A stretch of DNA of 15,892 bases from Rhodospirillaceae bacterium (GCA_018660305.1 JABJKO010000328.1:1-15892), one strand, 5' to 3'; counted from the first letter of the stretch, positions 1-6,563 are shown. Program-made: numbers and translations. The notes: generated by a model not told the origin, from the sequence alone.

Positions 1-667
1 GGCCAAAACCGGCGGCATCGTGACCCTGGGAGACTCCCTGACCGACAGCAATATCTCGACGGTGGATGCCCATTACCGCTGGCCGGACCAGCTCGCGCGG
101 CGGCTGGTCGCGCGGCATGAAGATGACGGCGGCCGTCTGCTCGGTGTCATAAACCAGGGCATCGGCGGCAACCGCGTGCTCCACGATCAGCGCGGCGATA
201 GCTGTCTCCGGCGCTTCGACCGCGATGTCATTGCCCAGCCCGGCGTGACCCACGCCATCGTGTTTCTCGGCATCAACGACATCCGCAACCGGCACAAATT
301 GCCAGGCGAAGAGGTCACGGCAGCGCAGATGATCGCCGGATTCAACCAGCTCGCCATGCGCGGCCGCGCTGCCGGCATCACCATGTATGTGGGCACGCTG
401 CTACCCTACGAAGGAGAAAACTACAATCCTCCGCCCGGCCTCACCGGGCTCTATACCGAGGAAGGCGAGGCCGTTCGCCAGGAGATCAACGGCTGGATCC
501 GCACGCAAAAGGCCTATGACGGGGTGATTGATTTCGACGAAGCGCTGCGTGACCCCGGCCACCCCACGCAAATGTTTCCGGAATATGATTGCGGCGACCA
601 TCTCCATCCCGGCGATGCGGGATACCTGCACATGGGCGACGTCATCGATCTCAGCCTGTTCGATTAA
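1..667 (+). CDS. SGNH/GDSL-family hydrolase, 5' end outside the window
   Basis: This is an esterase/lipase-type hydrolase of the GDSL (SGNH) superfamily, acting on an ester substrate that the sequence does not reveal. The open frame runs into the left edge (first full codon at base 2), so the GTG at base 20 is probably internal and the real start, with any signal peptide, is missing. The four SGNH blocks are visible. Block I is VTLGDSLTDSN, with the nucleophile Ser codon at 35-37. Block II is NQGIGGN, with the oxyanion Gly. Block III is GINDI, with the oxyanion Asn. Block V is CGDHLHPGDAGY, with the catalytic Asp and His. The blocks occur in the normal order and spacing and the stop TAA is at 665-667, so the C-terminal end is intact. 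The gene is followed by a weak terminator, so it is likely the last gene of its transcript. Family assignment is secure; substrate is unknown. Confidence 0.9.
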   Translation, partial: AKTGGIVTLGDSLTDSNISTVDAHYRWPDQLARRLVARHEDDGGRLLGVINQGIGGNRVLHDQRGDSCLRRFDRDVIAQPGVTHAIVFLGINDIRNRHKLPGEEVTAAQMIAGFNQLAMRGRAAGITMYVGTLLPYEGENYNPPPGLTGLYTEEGEAVRQEINGWIRTQKAYDGVIDFDEALRDPGHPTQMFPEYDCGDHLHPGDAGYLHMGDVIDLSLFD

Positions 668-696
668 GGGTTAGCCCAACCCTCTATTGTTCTTTT
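667..696 (+). terminator. weak intrinsic terminator after the GDSL hydrolase
   Basis: A perfect 6-bp stem (AGGGTT at 667-672, AACCCT at 678-683) with a 5-base loop begins inside the stop codon of the hydrolase and is followed by a T-rich stretch (684-696). The stem is short and the T tract is interrupted, so termination is probably partial. Confidence 0.45.
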
Positions 697-721
697 CGCC
701 AACCGCCTATGCTTGGGGCTC

Positions 722-1204
722 ATGGGTTGGATACGAAGACGTCTGAATTCGCTGGCGGAAACTGTGGTCGCCGCCGTGACCGGGCTGGCCGCATTGCAGC
801 TGCTGGCTTTCATCCACGCTTACCAGCAGCGGCTCGGCGGGCATCTCGACGAAGCCAGGCGGGGGCTGGAAACCCTGATCAACGGCACCGGCAGAATGGC
901 GGCGGAGGAAGCCAGCCTGCGCGACCGGTTCGCCGCCGTGGCGCGTGACCGCGTCGACGGGCTGACCGCTGCCCAGGACGCCATCGACAATGCCGGTTCG
1001 TTTGAAAAACCGTTTATCTTTTTTACTCATCTCGACGTAGAGATCGCCTTGGCGACGGCGAAGTCCTTCATCCCCGCCATTCCTCTCGACGGGCCAAGCC
1101 TGATTTTCGGCGGCATTGGCATTGTGCTCGGCTGGATAATGTGGGGCATGATCAAGGCACCGGCCGCCCTGTTCCGGCGCAAGGGAAAGCGGACCCGAGT
1201 TTAA
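722..1204 (+). CDS. DUF2937 family membrane protein
   Basis: This is a protein of about 160 residues with the layout of DUF2937, a proteobacterial family of unknown function. It has a basic N-terminus (GWIRRRLNSLAE) and a hydrophobic segment near residues 15-30. Next comes the family hallmark QQRLGGHLDEARRGLETL, which follows the first membrane segment directly. A charged, probably coiled central part (about residues 50-110) follows, then a second membrane segment (IFGGIGIVLGWIMWGMI) and a basic tail (RRKGKRTR). Two membrane passes with the middle part on one side of the membrane are inferred. I chose the ATG at 722 over the in-frame TTG at 713, which adds only three residues. No good Shine-Dalgarno sequence precedes it. 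A TATGCT hexamer at 708-713 would place a transcription start close to the ATG, so the message may be leaderless. Molecular function is unknown. Confidence 0.8.
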   Translation: MGWIRRRLNSLAETVVAAVTGLAALQLLAFIHAYQQRLGGHLDEARRGLETLINGTGRMAAEEASLRDRFAAVARDRVDGLTAAQDAIDNAGSFEKPFIFFTHLDVEIALATAKSFIPAIPLDGPSLIFGGIGIVLGWIMWGMIKAPAALFRRKGKRTRV

Positions 1205-1246
1205 TCGCGGGCAATTAATGACTGGCCCTGCGGCCACCGATGTTCC

Positions 1247-1252
1247 TACAAT
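1247..1252 (+). promoter_or_regulatory. candidate -10 box for a leaderless Sel1-repeat mRNA
   Basis: TACAAT matches the TATAAT consensus at five of six bases and ends six bases before the ATG at 1259. That places the expected transcription start at or next to the first base of the gene. No Shine-Dalgarno sequence lies upstream of the ATG, which fits a leaderless message. I see no convincing -35 hexamer at 16-18 bases. A 5-bp hairpin (TGGCC/GGCCA, 1223-1236) occupies roughly the -35 position and could be an operator. Confidence 0.35.
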
Positions 1253-1258
1253 TAACCC

Positions 1259-1807
1259 ATGAGAATTGCGGCGATGCTCTCTGTCTGCACTCTGTTGTTG
1301 CAACTTCCTGCAACGGCTCAGGTGTACTGGGATTTCAAGACCGCCTACGGAGCCTATGACCGTGGCGATTTCGAGCTTGCCGCCGATATGTACAAGCGCC
1401 TTGCCGCCAGCGGGGATATTCGGGCTCAGAATGAGCTGGGCTTTCTCCATTCGGTGGGTCAGGGCGTGCCGCAAGACGATGGGAAAGCGGCCGAATGGTA
1501 CAGGCTGGCAGCCAATGCCGGCTATCCGCCGGCCCAGAGCAGTCTCGCCCATTTTTACGCCATCGGGCGCGGCGTCGCGCGCGACGACATGGAAGCCCAC
1601 AAATGGTTCAACCTGGCGGGTATCCTGCACCGCAATGCCAATGCACGACGCGTTGCCGCCGCCCGCCGCAATGAGGTGGCGCGACGCCTCGGCGGGGCCA
1701 AGCTGGCCACGGCGCGCAAACGGGCCTGTGTCTGGCTGGAATCACGGGTTCGGGAGAAGAAAACAGACTGGACTAAGCGGACGCCATCCTACTGTACGCC
1801 CGAGTAA
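1259..1807 (+). CDS. secreted Sel1-repeat (TPR-like) protein
   Basis: This 182-residue exported protein is built from Sel1-like repeats, short helical-hairpin repeats that mediate protein-protein contacts. The N-terminus is a signal peptide, with a hydrophobic core at residues 4-17 and a plausible cleavage after ATA at residue 20. Residues about 28-52 form a half TPR (AYDRGDFELAADMYKRLAASG). They are followed by two clear Sel1 units at about 53-88 (AQNELGFLHSVGQGVPQDDGKAAEWYRLAANAG) and 89-124 (AQSSLAHFYAIGRGVARDDMEAHKWFNLAG). The last 55 residues are basic with two cysteines and have no repeat. The binding partner cannot be read from sequence. The other long frame over this interval (1266-1853) lacks any family pattern and is a shadow. 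The start has no ribosome-binding site and may be leaderless. Confidence 0.85.
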   Translation: MRIAAMLSVCTLLLQLPATAQVYWDFKTAYGAYDRGDFELAADMYKRLAASGDIRAQNELGFLHSVGQGVPQDDGKAAEWYRLAANAGYPPAQSSLAHFYAIGRGVARDDMEAHKWFNLAGILHRNANARRVAAARRNEVARRLGGAKLATARKRACVWLESRVREKKTDWTKRTPSYCTPE

Positions 1808-1857
1808 TGCCTCTGGGTTAGGCCGCCTGCTGAGAACCCTCTTACATCATTGATATC

Positions 1858-1863
1858 TATAAT
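1858..1863 (+). promoter_or_regulatory. candidate -10 box upstream of parA leader
   Basis: A perfect TATAAT hexamer lies in an AT-rich island (about 1845-1870) of an otherwise GC-rich 288-base spacer. No good -35 hexamer is visible at the usual distance, so an alternative sigma factor, an activator or chance AT-richness are all possible. If used, it gives a parA leader of roughly 225 bases. Confidence 0.3.
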
Positions 1864-1965
1864 TTTTTCCGACTGATTGGGTCCAGAAGCCCTAAAACCG
1901 CGGACGCCCATCCTTGCGAAGACCGTTAACGTAAAGTCCTTGCTAACCAGTCCCGGTCATACTTT

Positions 1966-1998
1966 CTGACTGGGGAGGCCCCGTCAGGGCGAAACGCC
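1966..1998 (+). promoter_or_regulatory. two adjacent hairpins in the parA leader
   Basis: The first hairpin pairs CTGAC (1966-1970) with GTCAG (1983-1987) and GGGG (1972-1975) with CCCC (1979-1982), with one bulged T and a 3-base loop. The second pairs GGCG (1988-1991) with CGCC (1995-1998) around AAA and abuts the first with no gap, so the two could stack. I do not recognise a known riboswitch class. No T tract follows, so it is not a terminator on this strand. Confidence 0.35.
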
Positions 1999-2014
1999 TG
2001 GTTTGGGTTGAAAA

Positions 2015-2083
2015 ATGGATAGCGTAATGCGATCGGCCCAGCGCCGGACGCCTGGTAGTAAAGACCTGTCGGGTCAGGAGTAA
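2015..2083 (+). CDS. possible 22-residue leader ORF upstream of parA
   Basis: An ATG at 2015 opens a 22-codon frame (starting MDSVMRSAQRR, ending DLSGQE) that stops at TAA 2081-2083, 12 bases before the parA ATG. It encodes a hydrophilic basic-then-acidic peptide without a recognised motif. The AGGAG that might serve parA (2076-2080) is inside the last codons of this frame, so its translation would pass over that site. There is no strong ribosome-binding site before the ATG at 2015. It may be a regulatory upstream ORF or chance; I lean slightly towards chance. Confidence 0.22.
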   Translation: MDSVMRSAQRRTPGSKDLSGQE

Positions 2084-2095
2084 CAGTCGATCCCC

Positions 2096-2818
2096 ATGAC
2101 ATCGAAGAATTCGATCATCTCGGTCTGCAATCTCAAAGGCGGGGCCGGCAAGAGCACCATCGCGGTCAATCTCGCCTGCGCTCTTCAGGAAGAACGTTCC
2201 TGGAAATGCCAGCTGGTGGATTCCGATCGTCAGAAAACTGCCATGGCGTGGGCTGAAAAGGGCCTCCTGCCGGTACCGGTGGTTGCCGCTACCCTTCAGG
2301 AAGCCAAGCCCGAAGAACGCTATCCCGGGATGATGTGGATTACACAGATCAAGACCCTTGCTGAACAGAGCGATGTGCTTGTGATCGACCTGCCGCCGGG
2401 CCTCGAATATGTCCTCGCCGCCGTTACCGCGGTCTCGGATATCATTCTGGTGCCGGTCAATCCCAGCGGCGTGGATTTCCATGCCACGACGAAATTTATC
2501 GATCTGATCCAGAAGTCGCGCGACGCGCGCGGATCGGACAAACCGGACTGCATCATCGTGCCCAACCGCATAGACGGCCGCACGACGTATGAGCGGGATT
2601 TGTCGAGCTATCGCCAATTCGAAGAGACGGTGTCGCACCCCATCCATATGCGAACAGCCTTCTCAAAAGGCTTCGAGACCGGTCAATGGATCGGGCAACT
2701 GGCCAAGGGCTCGGTGTCCCATTCGGAAATAACCCGGCTCGCCCAAATGGTGATGGGTGACCAGGCCCCCACTGCCCAAATTATCATGGCTGAACCCCGG
2801 GCCGAACGGATCGTATAA
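2096..2818 (+). CDS. orphan ParA/MinD-family ATPase
   Basis: This is a cytoplasmic P-loop ATPase of the ParA/MinD superfamily (240 residues), the group that positions DNA or protein complexes on the nucleoid or cell pole. The deviant Walker A is KGGAGKST at residues 14-21, with signature Lys14 and Lys19. The A' motif is VDSDRQKTAMAW (41-52), where ParA proteins usually have DxDPQ, so Arg replaces Pro. Walker B is VLVIDLPPG (94-102) with Asp98. There is no N-terminal helix-turn-helix domain, so it is the short chromosomal type. No parB or centromere-like repeat is nearby. In-frame TAA at 2081-2083 forces the start at 2096 or later. The nearest Shine-Dalgarno-like sequence (AGGAG, 2076-2080) is 15 bases away, unusually far. 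The cargo is unknown. It lacks the MipZ-type Walker A sequence context, so I do not call it MipZ. Confidence 0.88.
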   Translation: MTSKNSIISVCNLKGGAGKSTIAVNLACALQEERSWKCQLVDSDRQKTAMAWAEKGLLPVPVVAATLQEAKPEERYPGMMWITQIKTLAEQSDVLVIDLPPGLEYVLAAVTAVSDIILVPVNPSGVDFHATTKFIDLIQKSRDARGSDKPDCIIVPNRIDGRTTYERDLSSYRQFEETVSHPIHMRTAFSKGFETGQWIGQLAKGSVSHSEITRLAQMVMGDQAPTAQIIMAEPRAERIV

Positions 2819-2831
2819 AGCACCCTCCCCG

Positions 2832-2859
2832 TTGACCGTCCGCGCGACCGATGTAAAGT
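2832..2859 (+). promoter_or_regulatory. candidate promoter for a leaderless phyH-type mRNA
   Basis: TTGACC (2832-2837, five of six to consensus) is followed after 16 bases by TAAAGT (2854-2859, four of six). The expected start point falls within a base or two of the ATG at 2868. No ribosome-binding site precedes that ATG, which agrees with a leaderless message independent of parA. Confidence 0.42.
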
Positions 2860-2867
2860 CCCGGGAT

Positions 2868-3683
2868 ATGACCGAACTCATACCCAGCATCACAGACGAA
2901 CAGGCTGCGGCCTGGCGCAAGGACGGCGTCCTCGCCCTGCGTGGTGTTTTTTCCGAGGACTGGCTGGCGCTGCTTCGCGACGGCGTGGATGAGGCCATGA
3001 GCACCCCCAGCGACGTCTCCAAGGATTATGCCAAGGATGGCAAGGGCCGGTTCTTTACTGATCACTTCATGTTTCGACGGTTCGATTCCTTCCGGCGTTT
3101 TCTCTATGATTCGCCGGCCGCCGCCATCGCCGCCGAATTAATGGGTGCAACAAAGATCAATCTGATCGACGAACATCTGCTGGTGAAAGAGCCAGGCACC
3201 GAAAACCCCACCTACTGGCATCACGACCTTCCCTATTTCGAAGTTTCCGGTGACGATTTCTGTTCTCTCTGGATACCGCTCGATCCAGTCACCGAGGCCA
3301 CCGGCGCTCTGAAGTTCGTCAAGGGCTCGCATCTCTGGGGCAAGCTGTTTCACCCCATCCGCATCGGCGAAGGCGCGCTGGTGGATCAGGCGGAGAAGCT
3401 CGACGGGCCCGCGCCGGATATCGATGCCGAACCGGACAAATACGATATCGAAATGTTCGAGGTGGAACCGGGCGACGTCATCGCCTTTCACGGAACGTCG
3501 TTACATTCGGCAACACCCAACTCGTCCACCCATATCCGGCGCCGCGCGCTCTCGGTGCGCTTCGCCGGCGACGATATCACCTGGAACCCGCGCCCCTATA
3601 TCCCCAGCGTCCCCGACCAGCCGGACCTGGTGGAGGGCGGACCGCTGGACAGCGACCAGTACCCTAGGATCTGGACGGCGTAA
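2868..3683 (+). CDS. phytanoyl-CoA dioxygenase (PhyH) family oxygenase
   Basis: This is a non-haem Fe(II)/2-oxoglutarate dioxygenase of the PhyH family (271 residues), cytoplasmic, which hydroxylates an unidentified substrate. The iron triad is visible as H118 and D120 (YWHHDLPY, residues 116-123) and H213 (SLHSATPNSS). R224, eleven residues after the distal His, is in the place of the 2-oxoglutarate-binding Arg of the family. The core TEATGALKFVKGSHLWGK (142-159) is also typical. Length is normal. I start at ATG 2868 (MTELIPSITDEQ), where the usual helix 'DGVLALRGVFS' follows at the right distance. The frame stays open upstream to 2757, but those 37 residues lie mainly inside parA and look untranslated. 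The 3' end overlaps the opposing PqiA-like gene by 20 bases. PhyH members act on acyl-CoAs, ectoine, antibiotics and alkaloids, so no gene name is justified. Confidence 0.9.
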   Translation: MTELIPSITDEQAAAWRKDGVLALRGVFSEDWLALLRDGVDEAMSTPSDVSKDYAKDGKGRFFTDHFMFRRFDSFRRFLYDSPAAAIAAELMGATKINLIDEHLLVKEPGTENPTYWHHDLPYFEVSGDDFCSLWIPLDPVTEATGALKFVKGSHLWGKLFHPIRIGEGALVDQAEKLDGPAPDIDAEPDKYDIEMFEVEPGDVIAFHGTSLHSATPNSSTHIRRRALSVRFAGDDITWNPRPYIPSVPDQPDLVEGGPLDSDQYPRIWTA

Positions 3684-4164
3684 TCCGCGCCACGCGCCGC
3701 AGGGCGATTGTCGACGCGATCACCGCGATCGCGAAGAACACCACCCCAAGATGGATATCGGCCGCCGTGAACAGGCTGCCTTCGACGGCCAGCACGGTCA
3801 GCGCGACGATGAACACATCCAGCATGGACCATTTGGAGATGGCGGCGAACAAAACGCAGAGCCGGTGCGTGCGCTCATCGTCGCCATCATACCAGGCCCA
3901 CAGGGCAATCAGGATCTTGGCCGACGGAAACAGCAGCGAGAAGAACAGCACGATGGCAAACAGCACGTATTGCCCGCCGGACAAAAGCGAGAAGACAGTA
4001 CCGGCGATGGAATAGGTGTCGGTGAACACCATGAAATGGGTGATGGAGATCGCCGGCATGGTCAGCCCGGCCACCAATAACGGCAGCGCCAACAGCAGCA
4101 ACGTGCCGGCTATTGGATCACGACCATATCCCTGTGCGGTCGGCACTGTGCGAACAACCGTCAA
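3664..4164 (-). CDS. PqiA-like (paraquat-inducible protein A) integral membrane protein, single module
   Basis: This 166-residue inner-membrane protein matches one PqiA module, part of the PqiA/YebS group linked with MCE-type lipid transport. Four hydrophobic segments can be seen (about 19-36, 50-75, 80-90 and 112-150). The family landmarks are FPSAKI after the second segment and SKWSMLDVFIVALTVL in the third. The zinc-ribbon cysteines (CxxC) seen before the modules of two-module PqiA proteins are absent, and no pqiB or MCE gene is near. The only in-frame start that keeps the whole module is TTG at 4164, three bases after the stop of the CmcJ-like gene, with no Shine-Dalgarno sequence. Translational coupling to that gene is therefore likely. 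The 3' end overlaps the convergent PhyH gene by 20 bases. Function beyond the family is unknown. Confidence 0.82.
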   Translation of the reverse strand: MTVVRTVPTAQGYGRDPIAGTLLLLALPLLVAGLTMPAISITHFMVFTDTYSIAGTVFSLLSGGQYVLFAIVLFFSLLFPSAKILIALWAWYDGDDERTHRLCVLFAAISKWSMLDVFIVALTVLAVEGSLFTAADIHLGVVFFAIAVIASTIALRRVARITPSRS

Positions 4165-4167
4165 ATC

Positions 4168-5004
4168 TCAAAAAAACGCAAACACCCTCGTCTCGATGCT
4201 CTGGCGCGGGGTGGCGTCTTCGGGTGTGGTCGGGTCGGCGAAGGCCGTGTGAGGCGTAAAACGCGCGCGGCCGTCGTCTTCGGACTCGTATGACTTGATC
4301 AGCATGGCTTCGTTTTTCTGCATCAGCGGAAAATAGAACCATTTGTGATTCGCATTGTGGGCCAGGCGGTAGGTCTCGCCGATGCGTTCCTTGGCGCGGC
4401 GTTCGGCCGCGATCAGATCGCTCTGGGCCACCGAGCGGGCGTCGCAAATGGTCAGCGGCATGGTCTCGATCGCGCCTGAAATGGAACGCCAGATATTGAT
4501 GATGGCGAAACGGCGCTCCAACAGCGGTTTGGCTTCCTCCTCGCCGAACCAGTCCTGCACCCGCATGGGGCCGGACCGGATGGTATAGTCGTTATGGGCA
4601 CGCTGCACCGGCTCGCGCACCATCTTTGTCTTGCGGATGGTCTCGTCGCCGGCACGCAGGGTGTGATCGAACACCACCACATCCTTGGCGCCGGTGTGCA
4701 ATTTTATGAGTGCTTCGATCTCCGGGTTGTAAATTTTGGTAATCTGGTCCGGCTCATAGAAATCGGCGACCGTGGTTTCGTGCGGCACCAGTGCGAACCC
4801 TTCGCGGTCGATGGACAGATCGGGGACCAGCGACCGTGCATCGGTGACCGACACCGCCTTTTCCTCATACTCGCCGATGTGAGACGACTTGCCGCCGCCC
4901 GGCGTCGACGGGACATTGACGACCTTCTCGCCAGTGTCGACCACATAGTTGATCACCGCCTCTACCGAGGGGCCGGATACCAGCTGTTCGCCTGCTGTCG
5001 CCAT
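4168..5004 (-). CDS. CmcJ/NvfI-family oxidoreductase
   Basis: This 278-residue protein belongs to the family of CmcJ (partner in cephamycin 7-alpha-methoxylation) and of fungal NvfI/asaB-like enzymes. These are related to Fe(II)/2-oxoglutarate-type oxygenases, and bacterial members mostly have no known substrate. Family blocks in order are VVVFDHTLRAG (109-119), VQRAHNDYT (133-141; H137 and D139 are possible metal ligands), RRFAIINIWRSISGAIETMPL (164-184) and ICDARSVAQSDLI (186-198). The last two are HKWFYFPLMQKNEAMLIKSYES (220-241) and ARFTPHTAFADPTTP (247-261; H252 possible distal ligand). The start at ATG 5004 follows a GGAG at good spacing. The open frame continues upstream to 5169, but that extension looks random. 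It shares a transcript with the downstream PqiA-like gene (3-base gap). The spacer before it (5005-5110) should hold the promoter. No beta-lactam pathway genes are present, so I give no symbol. Confidence 0.87.
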   Translation of the reverse strand: MATAGEQLVSGPSVEAVINYVVDTGEKVVNVPSTPGGGKSSHIGEYEEKAVSVTDARSLVPDLSIDREGFALVPHETTVADFYEPDQITKIYNPEIEALIKLHTGAKDVVVFDHTLRAGDETIRKTKMVREPVQRAHNDYTIRSGPMRVQDWFGEEEAKPLLERRFAIINIWRSISGAIETMPLTICDARSVAQSDLIAAERRAKERIGETYRLAHNANHKWFYFPLMQKNEAMLIKSYESEDDGRARFTPHTAFADPTTPEDATPRQSIETRVFAFF

Positions 5005-5110
5005 TGCGCTACTCCGTTCTGAATCTGGTGCAAATAGCCTACAGGGTGACTTAGGGATTGTGCAATCGCGATCAAGGGGGGCAGACGAAAGGAGAGAAAG
5101 ACGCCGCGCC

Positions 5111-6007
5111 TTAGCGCCAGCAGCCCACCTGACCGACGAAGGCATAGGCGCGGTTGTAGAGATCCACACCGGCCGACGGCGTGCCGCCCCGCTCGGTCTT
5201 GATATGGACCCGGTGCCGGCGCAGAAAACCGAGGGTCACGGGCTGTCGGATGGCGATACCCACATCGCGCACCAACTTGCCGGTGGCGGCGAAGACATGG
5301 GGTGTGTTGACCTTGGCCACCACGACGCCGACCACGAGCCCGCTCTGGTCCAGCACCGGACCGCCGGAATTACCCCGCCGGACATCGATCTTCATGGGGA
5401 ACCGGCCATGCCGGGTATTTTTTTTCGCTTCAAACACGCTGCCCGAAACCAGCACCGGCCGGATGGCCACCTTGCCATGAAGCGGATACCCCACCACCAC
5501 GACCGCCTCGTCTTTCTGCACATTGTCAGGATCGCGAAAGCGGGCATAGGCTTCGGTGATCAGCGGCACCCGCAGGAGTGCCAGATCCTTTCTTTCATCG
5601 CTGGCCAGCAATTCGCCCACAAGGCGTCCGCTGCCGGCCGGCGTAAAGGAAATACCCTTGCACCCATCGACCACGTGGTGATTGGTGACCACATGGCCGT
5701 GAGGTGAGACAAAGAAACCAGTGCCTGATCCGCTCAGCCTTGTGCCCTTAAAAAGCGGTCCGGGGTTTTTAATGCGGCCCCGGATGCGGCGGATACGGCG
5801 CAGCTTGATTTGTTCCGCTTCCTTTGCATCGATCACACGGCCCTTGCAGCGCCATGCCTGTTTGCGGGTAACCAGTGCCCGCTCCACGTCGAGGCACCAG
5901 ACCATTGCCGAAGGATCCCCCGCCGTCTGTGCATTCGCCGCGCCCATAACAGCGCCCGCTGAAAAAACGGCACACAGCAATGACGCGAACAGGCAGCGGG
6001 CAACCAT
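5111..6007 (-). CDS. exported trypsin-like serine protease (S1C/HtrA-type fold, no PDZ)
   Basis: This 298-residue protease has a signal peptide (core at residues 5-23, cleavage probably after ANA, residue 26) and so acts in the periplasm. The catalytic triad is His111 (GHVVTNHHVV), Asp141 (ERKDLALLRV) and Ser214 (RRGNSGGPVLD), with GTGFFV before the His as in HtrA-type enzymes. Between signal and protease domain are about 60 extra residues with two cysteines (C38, C53) and an Arg-rich linker (about 70-80). The protein ends VGQVGCWR with no PDZ domain, so it is not a complete DegP. I start at ATG 6007. An in-frame ATG at 6031 adds eight residues, overlaps the cupin stop and is possible, but both ribosome-binding sites are mediocre. 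It lies 4 bases after the cupin gene and is probably co-transcribed with it. Substrate is unknown. Confidence 0.86.
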   Translation of the reverse strand: MVARCLFASLLCAVFSAGAVMGAANAQTAGDPSAMVWCLDVERALVTRKQAWRCKGRVIDAKEAEQIKLRRIRRIRGRIKNPGPLFKGTRLSGSGTGFFVSPHGHVVTNHHVVDGCKGISFTPAGSGRLVGELLASDERKDLALLRVPLITEAYARFRDPDNVQKDEAVVVVGYPLHGKVAIRPVLVSGSVFEAKKNTRHGRFPMKIDVRRGNSGGPVLDQSGLVVGVVVAKVNTPHVFAATGKLVRDVGIAIRQPVTLGFLRRHRVHIKTERGGTPSAGVDLYNRAYAFVGQVGCWR

Positions 6008-6011
6008 GATC

Positions 6012-6380
6012 TCAGGTGCTTCCCTCTTCATCGCGCACCACCACACGATCCGGCGATGCATGAATGCCATAGGTCTTCAGGGGCTTGTCACCTGTGACGG
6101 TAAAGCTGTGATGCACATGGGGCGGGAACACCATGGTCGAGCCGGGGCCGATCTTCAAATTCTCTGCCTCGCCCTCGATCCAGGCCTCCCCTTCGCCTTC
6201 GATGACGGTCACAATTTCCATATAAGGATGATAGTGGTCGCCGGTGGAAAAGCCCGGCGGCGAGACCTGCAGGCCAAGCCTGACCGGCGTCGAGCCCTCC
6301 TCGTCGCCCACGATGGTCTGATAGGTGGCGCCGTCGTGAAACTGCTCAAGCGGTATATCGTCCAGTAAAATTACCGGCAT
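6012..6380 (-). CDS. small single-domain cupin
   Basis: This 122-residue protein is one conserved beta-barrel of the cupin superfamily. Motif 1 gives H49, H51 and E55 (GDHYHPYMEIVTVIEGEGEA) and motif 2 gives H90 or H91 (GPGSTMVFPPHVHHSF), a normal divalent-metal site. The chain ends soon after the barrel (DRVVVRDEEGST). The start at ATG 6380 is supported by a strong GGGAGGAAGG just upstream. The frame remains open to 6545, but that part lacks the cupin pattern. It is the first gene of a two-gene unit with the protease and diverges from the VOC gene across a 183-base spacer (6381-6563), in which I see no convincing promoter. Cupins of this size may be isomerases, dioxygenases or ligand-binding proteins, so the activity is unknown. 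Confidence 0.85.
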   Translation of the reverse strand: MPVILLDDIPLEQFHDGATYQTIVGDEEGSTPVRLGLQVSPPGFSTGDHYHPYMEIVTVIEGEGEAWIEGEAENLKIGPGSTMVFPPHVHHSFTVTGDKPLKTYGIHASPDRVVVRDEEGST

Positions 6381-6563
6381 AGCCTTCCTCCCGGTTCGCG
6401 TTGGACTAGCAGTGTGGCCGCCAATACACGGTATCGCAATAAGGCAAAGCCCTGAACAAAGGTTAAAACCGCCTGATTGAGGAAAGATTGACGCCAGATT
6501 GATTATTGACCCGGCCCTCAATGTCGCCGACCATTCGGAAAACACCCCAGAAAGGAGCCTGCC

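Noticed and set aside
1223..1236. TGGCC/GGCCA hairpin as a terminator for DUF2937
   Set aside because: The stem is only 5 bp and no T tract follows; it is at most an operator near the Sel1 promoter.
2757..2867. N-terminal extension of the PhyH protein inside parA
   Set aside because: Most of it lies in parA coding sequence, lacks family similarity, and a better start with a promoter is at 2868.
4170..4176. Run of seven A at the end of the CmcJ-like gene, possible programmed frameshift into the PqiA-like frame
   Set aside because: The CmcJ-like protein ends at its usual family C-terminus and the PqiA-like module is complete from its own start, so no frameshift is needed.
5005..5169. 55-residue N-terminal extension of the CmcJ-like protein
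   Set aside because: No family similarity; the ATG at 5004 has a good ribosome-binding site and the extension overlaps the protease end.
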